In this document: positions 1 to 7,079 of the stretch, in pieces
How positions within the stretch are numbered: position 1 is the stretch's first letter
How the letters are laid out: every line of letters begins with the position of its first letter
Notes under the pieces: generated by a model
The model's input: the letters and a program-made list of their open reading frames with translations, nothing else
Told to the model about the DNA's origin: nothing
Databases searched by the model: none
Made by a program: the position numbers and the translations under genes
Assembly (NCBI GenBank): GCA_022708765.1
Contig: JAKIYB010000022.1
Span: 347-14,800, forward strand
Origin: Armatimonadota bacterium
GTDB taxonomy: Bacteria > Armatimonadota > Hebobacteria > CAIYQO01
Length of the DNA: 14,454 bases
Direction: 5' to 3'

Positions 1-643
1 GCGCCCGCGCGTCGCCGTACATGTAGCTGTTGAAGGAGGGCCGGCAGCCGGAGCCGCTCAGCGAATACTCCATCCCCTCGCCGCTGCAGCCCGCTTCGTT
101 CGGGGTGTCCAGGTGCCAGAAAAGGCCGTTCGCGTCGCGGTACTGCGCCTCCCAGGCGGCGTCATGGGCCAGTAGGTGGGGCAGCACTTCGCGCAGGTAG
201 GCGAGGTCGGGATGCACCCGGTGCAGCGCCAGCGCCGCGTCGGAGGCCCACCACGCGCAGAAGCGCGGCGCCGCCTCCGGGGTGAACCAGAAGCGCAGGT
301 AATCGCGCACATATTCGGGATTGCGCAGCCACCGCCCCTCATACAGGTGATGCCCGGCCGCGCAGGCGATGGTATTGTGCTCCCCCGCCCAGTTCACGTC
401 GGGCAGGAACTCGGTGATGACATACCCCGCCGGCGTCCGCCGAATGTGCTTTCGATAGGTCCACCAGCGGAAGTAGTAAACGGCCTGCATCACCGGATCA
501 GGGCACTCGAAGAAGGGGACGTGCGCTTCCAGCCACTCCCACGCCTCCGCGTTCGGAATGGCGTTGACCACCATCTCGGTATCGCGGACGTTGAAGGTGG
601 CGATGAGGGCGCGAATCAGGGCATAATCAAGCTGTTGTGGCAT
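1..643 (-). CDS. MGH1-like six-hairpin glycoside hydrolase, partial (C-terminus outside window)
   Basis: The frame is open from ATG 643 to the window edge, giving 214 N-terminal residues and no stop. The sequence resembles the MGH1-like (alpha/alpha)6 glycosidase family (mannosylglycerate hydrolase, GH63-related). Family-like blocks are ITEFLPDVNWAGEHNTI (residues 76-92), HHLYEGRWLRNPEYVRDY (98-115), NGLFWHLD (172-179), GMEYSLSG (190-197) and FNSYMYGDA (204-212). The acidic residue in GMEYSLSG sits where relatives have GMEESISG. Such proteins hydrolyse glycosides, but the substrate cannot be read from sequence. No signal peptide is visible, so it is probably cytoplasmic unless the start is wrong. 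An in-frame ATG at 676 would add 11 residues, but it lies inside a good -10 box, so 643 is preferred although its SD is weak (GAGTGG). It is divergent from the sulfatase operon and probably serves the same pathway. Confidence 0.75.
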   Translation of the reverse strand, partial: MPQQLDYALIRALIATFNVRDTEMVVNAIPNAEAWEWLEAHVPFFECPDPVMQAVYYFRWWTYRKHIRRTPAGYVITEFLPDVNWAGEHNTIACAAGHHLYEGRWLRNPEYVRDYLRFWFTPEAAPRFCAWWASDAALALHRVHPDLAYLREVLPHLLAHDAAWEAQYRDANGLFWHLDTPNEAGCSGEGMEYSLSGSGCRPSFNSYMYGDARA

Positions 644-674
644 CAGTTTCCACTCGGTGAGTAATGGCTCCGTC

Positions 675-683
675 ATTATACCA
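675..683 (-). promoter_or_regulatory. Extended -10 promoter for the divergent glycosidase gene
   Basis: Read on the minus strand the sequence is TGGTATAAT, a perfect -10 hexamer with the TGn extension. No convincing -35 lies 17 bp upstream. Transcription should begin near 668, about 25 nt before ATG 643. The same ATGGTATAATG string occurs before the membrane-protein gene at 12899-12907. Confidence 0.6.
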
Positions 684-710
684 TATCTCGTTCCCGCGTT
701 CTCCCGCCAC

Positions 711-739
711 CGGAGGAGGAACCGCGCCCTACTCCTCCG
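711..739. repeat. Inverted repeat holding SD-like sequence before the sulfatase
   Basis: CGGAGGA (711-717) and TCCTCCG (733-739) are perfect 7-bp complements with a 15-nt loop. The left arm contains a GGAGGAGG run that looks like a ribosome-binding site, but it lies about 30 nt before the sulfatase ATG, too far for normal use. In a plus-strand transcript it would fold into a hairpin that hides the purine run. It could be an operator, a leader hairpin or chance. Confidence 0.4.
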
Positions 740-751
740 AACTACTTCAGT

Positions 752-2194
752 ATGCCTACACCAAATATCCTCTGGATGCATTCCGACCAGCACAACCCCT
801 TTGTCACTGGGTATATGGGCGATGCCGTGGCGCGGACGCCGCACCTGGACCGTATGAGCGCGGAGGGGGCGACGCTGGAGACGTGTTACTGCCCCTCGAC
901 GGTGTGCGTACCGAGCCGCATGAGCACGCTGGCAGGATTGCTGCCGAGTGAGACGCGCGTCTACGGCAACGCCGAATGCCTGCCCAGCGATATGGCGACT
1001 TTTCCGCACGCGCTGGCGCTGGCCGGGTATGACACGGTGCTCTGCGGGCGCATGCACTTCGTTGGGCCGGATCAGCGGCACGGGTATCGCCGGCGCATCT
1101 TCCCCGACATCACCGGCACGCAGGTGGGTTACAATGCGCCTTCGTTCGGGCCGGGCTGGCTGGGCACCACCGGCGGCACGCGCTTCGCGGTGGATCGCGC
1201 CGGCGCCGGGCACACCAGCGTACTGGGGTACGACGACGCCGTCATCGAACGCGCCTGCCGGTTTCTCGCCGATTATGACGCCGATGCGCCCTTCTTCCTG
1301 ACGGTGGGCACCTACGGCCCGCACTGCCCTTACGTTTGCCCCCGCGAGCTGTTTGACTACTACTACCCGCGCGTGACGATGCCCGCCGTGCCGGATCCCG
1401 ACCTTGAGCACCCCATCACCGCGCGGATGTACGAAGAGCGGAAGATGGCCGATACCCCGCCGGAAGCCATCCGCCGCGCCCGCGCCGCCTACTACGGGAT
1501 GGTGGAGTTGATTGACGGCCATCTGGGGCGCCTGCTGGACGCGCTGGCGGCGCGGGGACAGCTTGACGACACGCTGGTGATCTACACCTCCGACCACGGC
1601 GACATGCTGGGCGAGCACGGCATCTTTGCCAAGCACATCATGTACGAGGAATCCGCGCGCGTGCCGGCGCTGGCGCGCTGGCCAGCCGCCGTGCCCGCCG
1701 GACGGCGCATCGCCCAGCCGATATCGCTGCTCGATCTTGCCCCCACGCTCATCGGGTTGACGGGCGCACCGGCGCTGCCCGCCTATCACGGCGAGGACAT
1801 CCTCGGCTTGCTGACGGGGGACGCGCCGGAGAACCCCGAGCGTCCGGTGATCGCGATGATCCGCATGGGCGTGCCTTTCGCCATGCTGCGCCGCGGCCGG
1901 TGGAAGCTCATCGCCTACCACGGCCACCCGCCGCAGCTATTCGATCTGACAGCCGACCCGCGCGAGGAGCATGACCTGGGCCGCGACCCCGCCCACACCG
2001 AGCTTCGCGAGGCGCTGCTTGCCGAACTGAGCGAAACCTGGGACGGCGAGGCGATGGCGCGCGCCATCGCCCGCTCCGGCCAGCACACCAGCCTGGTGGG
2101 CAAATTCAACCGCATTGATTTCGCCGACGATCCTGCCGAAGCCTGGCCGGGTGACCCGACGCTGAATTACCTGGAGGAGACCGCCGATGCCTGA
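752..2194 (+). CDS. Sulfatase (arylsulfatase/choline-sulfatase type, formylglycine-dependent)
   Basis: This 480-aa type I sulfatase hydrolyses sulfate esters, most likely on a glycan given its neighbours. Visible marks are the N-terminal metal site HSDQH (residues 10-14, D12), the modification motif C52-V-P-S-R56 in which Cys becomes formylglycine, GPHCPY (189-194, H191), and the C-terminal metal/active-site block TSDHGDMLGEH (279-289) followed by K294-H295. Length is normal for the family. There is no signal peptide, so it is probably cytoplasmic, which differs from many secreted polysaccharide sulfatases. ATG 752 is the first start after an in-frame stop at 662-664, and the beta-strand NILWMHSDQ begins as in relatives, so the start is firm even without a nearby SD. 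Its stop overlaps the next gene by 8 bp. No formylglycine-generating enzyme (FGE or anSME) is in the window. The exact substrate is unknown. Confidence 0.93.
   Translation: MPTPNILWMHSDQHNPFVTGYMGDAVARTPHLDRMSAEGATLETCYCPSTVCVPSRMSTLAGLLPSETRVYGNAECLPSDMATFPHALALAGYDTVLCGRMHFVGPDQRHGYRRRIFPDITGTQVGYNAPSFGPGWLGTTGGTRFAVDRAGAGHTSVLGYDDAVIERACRFLADYDADAPFFLTVGTYGPHCPYVCPRELFDYYYPRVTMPAVPDPDLEHPITARMYEERKMADTPPEAIRRARAAYYGMVELIDGHLGRLLDALAARGQLDDTLVIYTSDHGDMLGEHGIFAKHIMYEESARVPALARWPAAVPAGRRIAQPISLLDLAPTLIGLTGAPALPAYHGEDILGLLTGDAPENPERPVIAMIRMGVPFAMLRRGRWKLIAYHGHPPQLFDLTADPREEHDLGRDPAHTELREALLAELSETWDGEAMARAIARSGQHTSLVGKFNRIDFADDPAEAWPGDPTLNYLEETADA
2050..2071. repeat. Perfect 22-bp palindrome inside the sulfatase gene
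   Basis: GGCGATGGCGC followed by GCGCCATCGCC is a perfect self-complementary sequence with no loop. It lies in coding sequence for an Ala-rich helix (EAMARAIAR), where GC-rich Ala/Arg/Met codons can produce such symmetry by chance. Confidence 0.6.
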
Positions 2195-3599
2195 CCTGCT
2201 CGCGCGCGTCCGCGCCATGCTCGATGCCCTCATCGCCGCCGGCGAACCATACGACGGGCTGTTTCCCTCGCTGCTGAACCGCGAGACGGGCGCCATGCTG
2301 ACCGAGATGCCGGAGCCCATCCCCGGCCAGCGCAATGGCGACCGCGCCCATCAGGGCAGCAACCTGATGCATGACGAACCGGCGCTGGCAACTCTGTATG
2401 CCGTCAGCGCGGCCAGTGGGGAGCGGCACTACGCCGAGGCCGCCGACAGCTACCTGCGGCGCTTCGCCACCCACTGTACGGACACCGCCACCGGCCTTTT
2501 CCCCTGGGGCGAGCACAGCTTCTGGCATCTTACCGAAGACCGCGTGGGGAATAGCTACGTCTATTACCACACGCTGCACTACAACACCGCCATACACGAT
2601 CACCTGCGCGCCGCGCCATTGTGGCTCTGGGAGAAACTCTGGGCGCTGAATCCGCACTGCGTGGAGCGCTTTGCCGAGGGGCTGGAGTATCACTGGGTAG
2701 AGTGCGAGCCGCGGGAATATATCCGCCACGCGCCCATCGAGGAACGCGTCCACCCGATGCAGGGCGCGCGCTCCTGCGATTTCCCCCGGCACAGCGGGTT
2801 TTATCTCTTCGATCTGTCTTACGCCCTGCGCCGGACGGGCCGCGCCGATTTCGAAATGCAGATGTGGGCTTATCTCGACTACTGGTGGCTGAAGCGCGAC
2901 GCCCGAGGCCTACTGCAGATCGAGAGCCGCTCGCCGGAAGCGGATGTAAAATTCTTCGATACCAACGCCCCCGGGCAGACACTGTCGCTGGCGACCAGCC
3001 TGCTGGAAGGCGCCGAACTGCTGGAAACGTCGCACCCCGCGCTGGTCACCGCCATGCGCGAGCGCGCCGGTGTCTATCTCGACGGTTTCTTCGCCGCGCC
3101 GCACGATCCCGAACACGGCGTCTTCCTCATCCTGAGCAGCCGCGGTGCGAATGAACCGAAAGAGGCCATGCCCATTTGGGGCAGCCGCTATGGCCTATGG
3201 CCCGCCGCCTACGTCGCGCTCACCTGTCTCTGCGCATACCGTCTGATGGGGGACGACCGCCTGCTGCGCTGGGCCGTCGCCGTCGGCCGCCAGTATGCGA
3301 AGCAGCCCTTCCCGGCAGATGTGGCCGCTCCCGCCATGGACGCCGGCCTCGGGCTTGGCCTGCTTGCCGACCTCTACGCCGTCACCGGCGAACGCCGCTG
3401 GCTCGATGCCGCGCGCCGCCTCGCCGGCGTGCTGCTGCCCATCTACGGTGGTGCCCGTCTCCCCCGCGGCGCGGCGGGTATCGGCTGGTACGAATCGCAA
3501 ATGGGCCCCGGCTTCCTGCTGCATGGGTTGGCGCGCACGGCGCTGCTGGCGGAGGATCGCGACGCCTGCCCGTTGGCGGCGGATTATACGGCGCGGTGA
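2187..3599 (+). CDS. Six-hairpin (alpha/alpha)6 glycosidase or lyase-like protein
   Basis: This 470-aa protein has the repeated helical-hairpin pattern and aromatic-rich loops of six-hairpin glycosidase-like enzymes. Examples are GLFPWGEHSFWHLTEDRVGN (residues 103-122), FPRHSGFYLFDLSYAL (199-214), YLDYWWLKRD (229-238) and a late WYESQMGPGFLLHG block. GLFPWGEHSFW recalls uronic-acid lyases and unsaturated-glycan hydrolases, but I cannot fix a family or catalytic residue. No signal peptide is seen. ATG 2187 lies inside the end of the sulfatase gene (8-bp overlap), preceded by GGAGGAG at about 2173-2179, so the two are translationally coupled in one operon. The context implies that it acts on the same sulfated or de-sulfated oligosaccharide. 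The fold is fairly sure; the reaction is not. Confidence 0.75.
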   Translation: MPDLLARVRAMLDALIAAGEPYDGLFPSLLNRETGAMLTEMPEPIPGQRNGDRAHQGSNLMHDEPALATLYAVSAASGERHYAEAADSYLRRFATHCTDTATGLFPWGEHSFWHLTEDRVGNSYVYYHTLHYNTAIHDHLRAAPLWLWEKLWALNPHCVERFAEGLEYHWVECEPREYIRHAPIEERVHPMQGARSCDFPRHSGFYLFDLSYALRRTGRADFEMQMWAYLDYWWLKRDARGLLQIESRSPEADVKFFDTNAPGQTLSLATSLLEGAELLETSHPALVTAMRERAGVYLDGFFAAPHDPEHGVFLILSSRGANEPKEAMPIWGSRYGLWPAAYVALTCLCAYRLMGDDRLLRWAVAVGRQYAKQPFPADVAAPAMDAGLGLGLLADLYAVTGERRWLDAARRLAGVLLPIYGGARLPRGAAGIGWYESQMGPGFLLHGLARTALLAEDRDACPLAADYTAR

Positions 3600-3627
3600 T
3601 AACCAGAGCAGACTATTGACAGAGTGA

Positions 3628-3680
3628 CAGGTTCTCACTGCTTGTGATAACCTGAGTGGTCGCAAATTACGACCACCAGG
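3628..3680 (+). repeat. Two overlapping, mutually exclusive hairpins
   Basis: Hairpin A pairs CAGGTTCTCAC (3628-3638) with GTGATAACCTG (3644-3654), with one mismatch and a 5-nt loop. Hairpin B pairs CCTG-A-GTGGTCG (3651-3662) with CGACCAC-CAGG (3670-3680), with one bulged A and a 7-nt loop. The CCTG at 3651-3654 is used by both, so only one can form fully. They start 28 nt after the glycosidase stop and could be the operon's 3' structure. Neither is followed directly by a U-run; the nearest T-run is at 3703-3708. Confidence 0.5.
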
Positions 3681-3783
3681 GGCTATCGCATTTTGTGATG
3701 ACTTTTTTGCTTTTCACAACTCTTGCCGCTTTGGCGGGGGACGCGGGCACATTGAAATACCCCCTGCGAGACCTTACGGCCAA

Positions 3784-3803
3784 GCGTCCCTCTGCAGGGA
3801 CGC
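3784..3803. repeat. Perfect 8-bp stem, 4-nt loop inverted repeat
   Basis: GCGTCCCT (3784-3791), loop CTGC, AGGGACGC (3796-3803). It is compact enough to be an RNA hairpin or a dyad operator. No T-run follows, so it is not a classical terminator. Confidence 0.55.
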
Positions 3804-3814
3804 AACAGATGCGA

Positions 3815-3844
3815 CTGACAAGCCGGATACTTCTCATGTTGTAT
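3815..3844 (+). promoter_or_regulatory. Tentative promoter for the aldo/keto reductase gene
   Basis: CTGACA (3815-3820, five of six to the -35 consensus) is followed after 18 bp by TTGTAT (3839-3844), a poor -10. This is the best candidate I see before the gene. The dyad at 3866-3882 would lie just downstream of the start site. Confidence 0.25.
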
Positions 3845-3865
3845 TTGTTGATGAATACTCATGAA

Positions 3866-3882
3866 GGTCACGTTTTGTGACC
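3866..3882. promoter_or_regulatory. Operator-like palindrome before the aldo/keto reductase
   Basis: GGTCAC-GTTTT-GTGACC is a perfect 6-bp dyad with a 5-bp centre, ending 27 bp before the ATG. Its half-site TGTGAC and the TTTTGTGA repeat upstream suggest binding of a dimeric regulator, but no known consensus is matched with confidence. Confidence 0.4.
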
Positions 3883-3909
3883 GCGGCCCGATGACGAAAC
3901 GGACACCTG

Positions 3910-4929
3910 ATGCACACCACCCGACTCGGCAAAACCAACCTCACCGTCACGCGCACCGCGTTTGGGGTGCTGCCGCTGCAGCGCACGGACGCCGCGGAGG
4001 CGACGCGCATTCTGTGGCGGGCGTATGACGCCGGCATCACGTTGTACGATACCGCGCGAGCGTATACCGATAGCGAGGAGAAGATCGGACGGGCGCTTGG
4101 GGACGTGCGTGACCGCATCGTCATCGCCACGAAGAGCGGGGCGACGACGAAGGCCGGCGTGCTGGCCGACCTGGAGACCAGCCTGCGCCACCTGCGCACC
4201 GATTACGTGGATATCCTGCAACTGCACAACCCCGGCCCGCTGCCCGACCCCGACGATCCCGAGTCGTCCTACGCGGGGCTGCTGGAAGCGCGCGCCCAGG
4301 GAAAAATCCGCTTCCCCGGCATCTCCAATCACAGCCTAGAGCGCGCGCGGGAGGCGGTGGAATCCGGGCTCTACGATACCCTGCAGTTCCCGGTGAGCCA
4401 TATCTCCAATGATGACGACCTGGCGATCATCGCCCACTGCGCGGCGCACGACGTCGGGCTTATCGCCATGAAGCCCCTTTGTGGCGGTCTGCTCACGAAC
4501 GCCCGCACGGCATTCGCCTTCCTGCGGCAATATGAGAATGTCGTACCCATCTGGGGCATCCAGCATATGCACGAGTTGGAAGAGATCCTTGCTCTCGACG
4601 CTAGTCCCCCTGCCTTTGATGCCGACACGCTGGCCGCCATCGCCCGCGACCGCGAGGAGCTGGCCGGCGCTTTCTGCCGTGCCTGTGGCTACTGCCTGCC
4701 ATGCCCGGCGGGCATCCCCATCCCTATGGCGGCGCGCATGAAGCTGCTGCTGCGCCGCATGCCCTTCGCCCAGTTTCTCACCAAGGACTGGCGCGAAAAA
4801 ATGGGCCGTATCCGCGATTGCACGGACTGCGGCCACTGTCGAGCACATTGTCCTTACGGCCTCGACACCCCGGTGCTGCTGCGCGCTATGCTCGACGATT
4901 ACGAGACGTTCATCACCGAGCGGGTGTAA
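3910..4929 (+). CDS. Aldo/keto reductase with C-terminal 4Fe-4S ferredoxin-like domain (COG1453 type)
   Basis: This 339-aa protein joins an aldo/keto reductase TIM barrel to a ferredoxin-like tail. The barrel opens with MHTTRLGKTNLTVT and has the catalytic tetrad D47 and Y52 (in YDTARAYTDSEEKIG), K75 (ATKSG) and H106 (QLHN). The tail has two clusters: C256-x2-C259-x2-C262-x2-C265-P and C304-x2-C307-x2-C310-x3-C314-P. The barrel should reduce a carbonyl with NAD(P)H, and the clusters may pass electrons; the substrate is unknown. It is cytoplasmic. The start agrees with relatives, but the SD is weak (GGA, 3901-3903). It sits between the sulfatase locus and lysS, convergent with a 56-aa gene, and appears monocistronic. 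A role in processing sugars from the upstream locus is possible but only inferred. Confidence 0.92.
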   Translation: MHTTRLGKTNLTVTRTAFGVLPLQRTDAAEATRILWRAYDAGITLYDTARAYTDSEEKIGRALGDVRDRIVIATKSGATTKAGVLADLETSLRHLRTDYVDILQLHNPGPLPDPDDPESSYAGLLEARAQGKIRFPGISNHSLERAREAVESGLYDTLQFPVSHISNDDDLAIIAHCAAHDVGLIAMKPLCGGLLTNARTAFAFLRQYENVVPIWGIQHMHELEEILALDASPPAFDADTLAAIARDREELAGAFCRACGYCLPCPAGIPIPMAARMKLLLRRMPFAQFLTKDWREKMGRIRDCTDCGHCRAHCPYGLDTPVLLRAMLDDYETFITERV

Positions 4930-4938
4930 GGGGCAGCG

Positions 4939-4978
4939 AAAACCGCCACCTCCGCGCTCACCGTTCTTCGGCGGTTTT
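4939..4978. terminator. Bidirectional terminator between convergent genes
   Basis: AAAACCGCC (4939-4947) and GGCGGTTTT (4970-4978) are perfect 9-bp complements with a 22-nt loop. The T-run closes the stem on the plus strand and, by symmetry, on the minus strand. It begins 10 nt after the aldo/keto reductase stop and includes the last codons of the convergent 56-aa gene. Confidence 0.65.
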
Positions 4979-5128
4979 GTCAAAGCGTACCCGCTCGTGG
5001 ACGAACTCCGCCAGCATGGGCAAGCCGTCCTCCAATTTCACTTCCTTCACGATGCCGAAGCGCCAGCGGCGCATCTGCCGCAGAAAATTCGCCTCTATCG
5101 GATGGACTTCCATCATCACTCGCTGCAT
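4958..5128 (-). CDS. Small hypothetical protein, 56 aa, possibly DUF2292/YezD-like
   Basis: This short frame encodes 56 residues starting MQRVMMEVHPIEANF and ending VRFDKTAEER. The support is strong for its size: AAGGAGGT (nearly the full anti-SD complement) sits 6 nt before the ATG, and a consensus promoter lies upstream at 5274-5302. The core FGIVKEVKLEDGLPMLAE followed by ERVRFDK recalls the short DUF2292/YezD pattern (aromatic-Gly, strand, Asp-Gly, strand, Arg-Phe), but I cannot confirm this without a profile search. There is no signal peptide or membrane segment. The mRNA should have a leader of about 140 nt. It converges on the aldo/keto reductase and is divergent from lysS. Function unknown. 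Confidence 0.75.
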   Translation of the reverse strand: MQRVMMEVHPIEANFLRQMRRWRFGIVKEVKLEDGLPMLAEFVHERVRFDKTAEER

Positions 5129-5134
5129 GGGATA

Positions 5135-5141
5135 CCTCCTT
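5135..5141 (-). promoter_or_regulatory. Near-perfect SD for the 56-aa gene
   Basis: Minus-strand AAGGAGG, followed by TATCCC and then ATG 5128. This is the clearest ribosome-binding site in the window, and it fixes the start of the short gene. Confidence 0.8.
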
Positions 5142-5273
5142 CATGCGTCCAATGCCTCACGCGCGTCAGGACGGCGGTGCCGCCCTCTGAATCCAGATGC
5201 TCGAATTGTCCCGTGTGTCACTCCTCCGTCCCGTGCCCTGGCAGCCCTCCCTTCGCGCAACGATTATATCGCC

Positions 5274-5302
5274 ACTATAGCAAACAATTGTATTCATGTC
5301 AA
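5274..5302 (-). promoter_or_regulatory. Consensus sigma70 promoter for the 56-aa gene
   Basis: On the minus strand, TTGACA (5302-5297), a 17-bp spacer, then TATAGT (5279-5274). The -35 is perfect and the -10 matches five of six. Transcription should start near 5267, leaving about 139 nt of leader before ATG 5128. Confidence 0.75.
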
Positions 5303-5320
5303 TAGCGAACACCGGAGCCG

Positions 5321-5350
5321 GCGACAGATTTCCACGCTTTATGCTAGAAT
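5321..5350 (+). promoter_or_regulatory. Promoter of lysS
   Basis: GCGACA (5321-5326), an 18-bp spacer, then TAGAAT (5345-5350) with a TGn extension (TGC at 5342-5344). The start should be near 5357, just before the leader hairpin. It is back to back with the minus-strand promoter at 5274-5302. Confidence 0.55.
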
Positions 5351-5359
5351 ATCGCCAGC

Positions 5360-5378
5360 GCGGCGCCTCATGCGCCGC
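5360..5378 (+). repeat. Leader hairpin before lysS
   Basis: GCGGCGC (5360-5366), loop CTCAT, GCGCCGC (5372-5378). It is a perfect 7-bp GC stem at the predicted 5' end of the lysS mRNA, 12 nt before the SD. It could stabilise the message or tune translation. Confidence 0.5.
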
Positions 5379-5390
5379 CTTCCTGTTGTA

Positions 5391-5395
5391 AGGGG
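5391..5395 (+). promoter_or_regulatory. SD that sets the GTG start of lysS
   Basis: AGGGG lies 7 nt before GTG 5403. The frame is open much further upstream (to 4701), but this SD, the promoter at 5321-5350 and homology all place the start at 5403. Confidence 0.65.
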
Positions 5396-5402
5396 AACGA
5401 AC

Positions 5403-6893
<1,491 letters not shown>

Positions 6894-6922
6894 AGGCTCG
6901 TACAGAAGCGCGTGGAAATCAG

Positions 6923-6960
6923 CAACAACAGGGGGCGGCGAAAGCCGCCCCCTGTTGTTG
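6923..6960. terminator. Perfect 17-bp hairpin with GAAA tetraloop after lysS
   Basis: CAACAACAGGGGGCGGC (6923-6939), loop GAAA, then the exact complement (6944-6960). It begins 29 nt after the lysS stop. The GNRA loop and GC core make it very stable, but no U-run follows (CGACCGG), so it may terminate in a U-independent way, or protect the 3' end. Confidence 0.75.
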
Positions 6961-7006
6961 CGACCGGAGGGTATATTCCTGCAGGCAAACTTTTAGTATG
7001 GACTAC

Positions 7007-7035
7007 TTGCGTAATCCTGAGTGTAGTGCTACTAT
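7007..7035 (+). promoter_or_regulatory. Promoter of porin 1
   Basis: TTGCGT (7007-7012), a 17-bp spacer, then TACTAT (7030-7035) with TGC just upstream (extended -10). The start should be near 7042, giving a leader of about 38 nt. Confidence 0.6.
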
Positions 7036-7079
7036 ATCACATCCTCGCAGGTAATAACATTTCAGTAAGGAGACCCCCA

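Larger units (their letters stand above)
3600..3909. other. Hairpin-rich intergenic spacer with no convincing gene
   Basis: This spacer between the glycosidase and the aldo/keto reductase is visibly AT-richer than its surroundings. It holds a dense set of inverted repeats: 3628-3654, 3651-3680, 3693-3698 with 3714-3719 (TTGTGA/TCACAA), 3784-3803, 3834-3864 and 3866-3882. TTTTGTGA occurs twice (3691-3698 and 3873-3880). A 74-codon GTG frame (3656-3880) spans it but lacks an SD, so I do not call it. The region probably contains the operon end, the promoter of the next gene and one or more regulatory elements or a structured RNA. Confidence 0.5.

Noticed and set aside
2106..2792. 228-codon minus-strand frame opposite the sulfatase/glycosidase junction
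   Set aside because: Antisense shadow: no SD and no recognisable fold.
3693..3719. CRP-like site TTGTGA...TCACAA
   Set aside because: The arms are 15 nt apart instead of the 6 expected for CRP family sites.
3656..3880. 74-codon frame (GTG start) in the hairpin-rich spacer
   Set aside because: No SD, its start lies inside a hairpin, codon use is unlike the neighbours, and the product shows no domain.
5139..5219. Possible 26-codon leader peptide upstream of the 56-aa gene (minus strand, GTG start)
   Set aside because: The GGAGG lies only 1 nt before the GTG, the peptide has no run of regulatory codons, and the stop next to the main SD could be chance.
4701..5402. Long N-terminal extension of the lysS frame
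   Set aside because: The frame is open, but the translation is not protein-like, overlaps the reductase gene and the 56-aa gene, and crosses the lysS promoter. GTG 5403 gives the standard LysRS N-terminus.
6912..7079. Upstream extension of porin 1
   Set aside because: It would begin inside the lysS 3' hairpin and place residues before a clear signal peptide. TAAGGAG before ATG 7080 decides the start.
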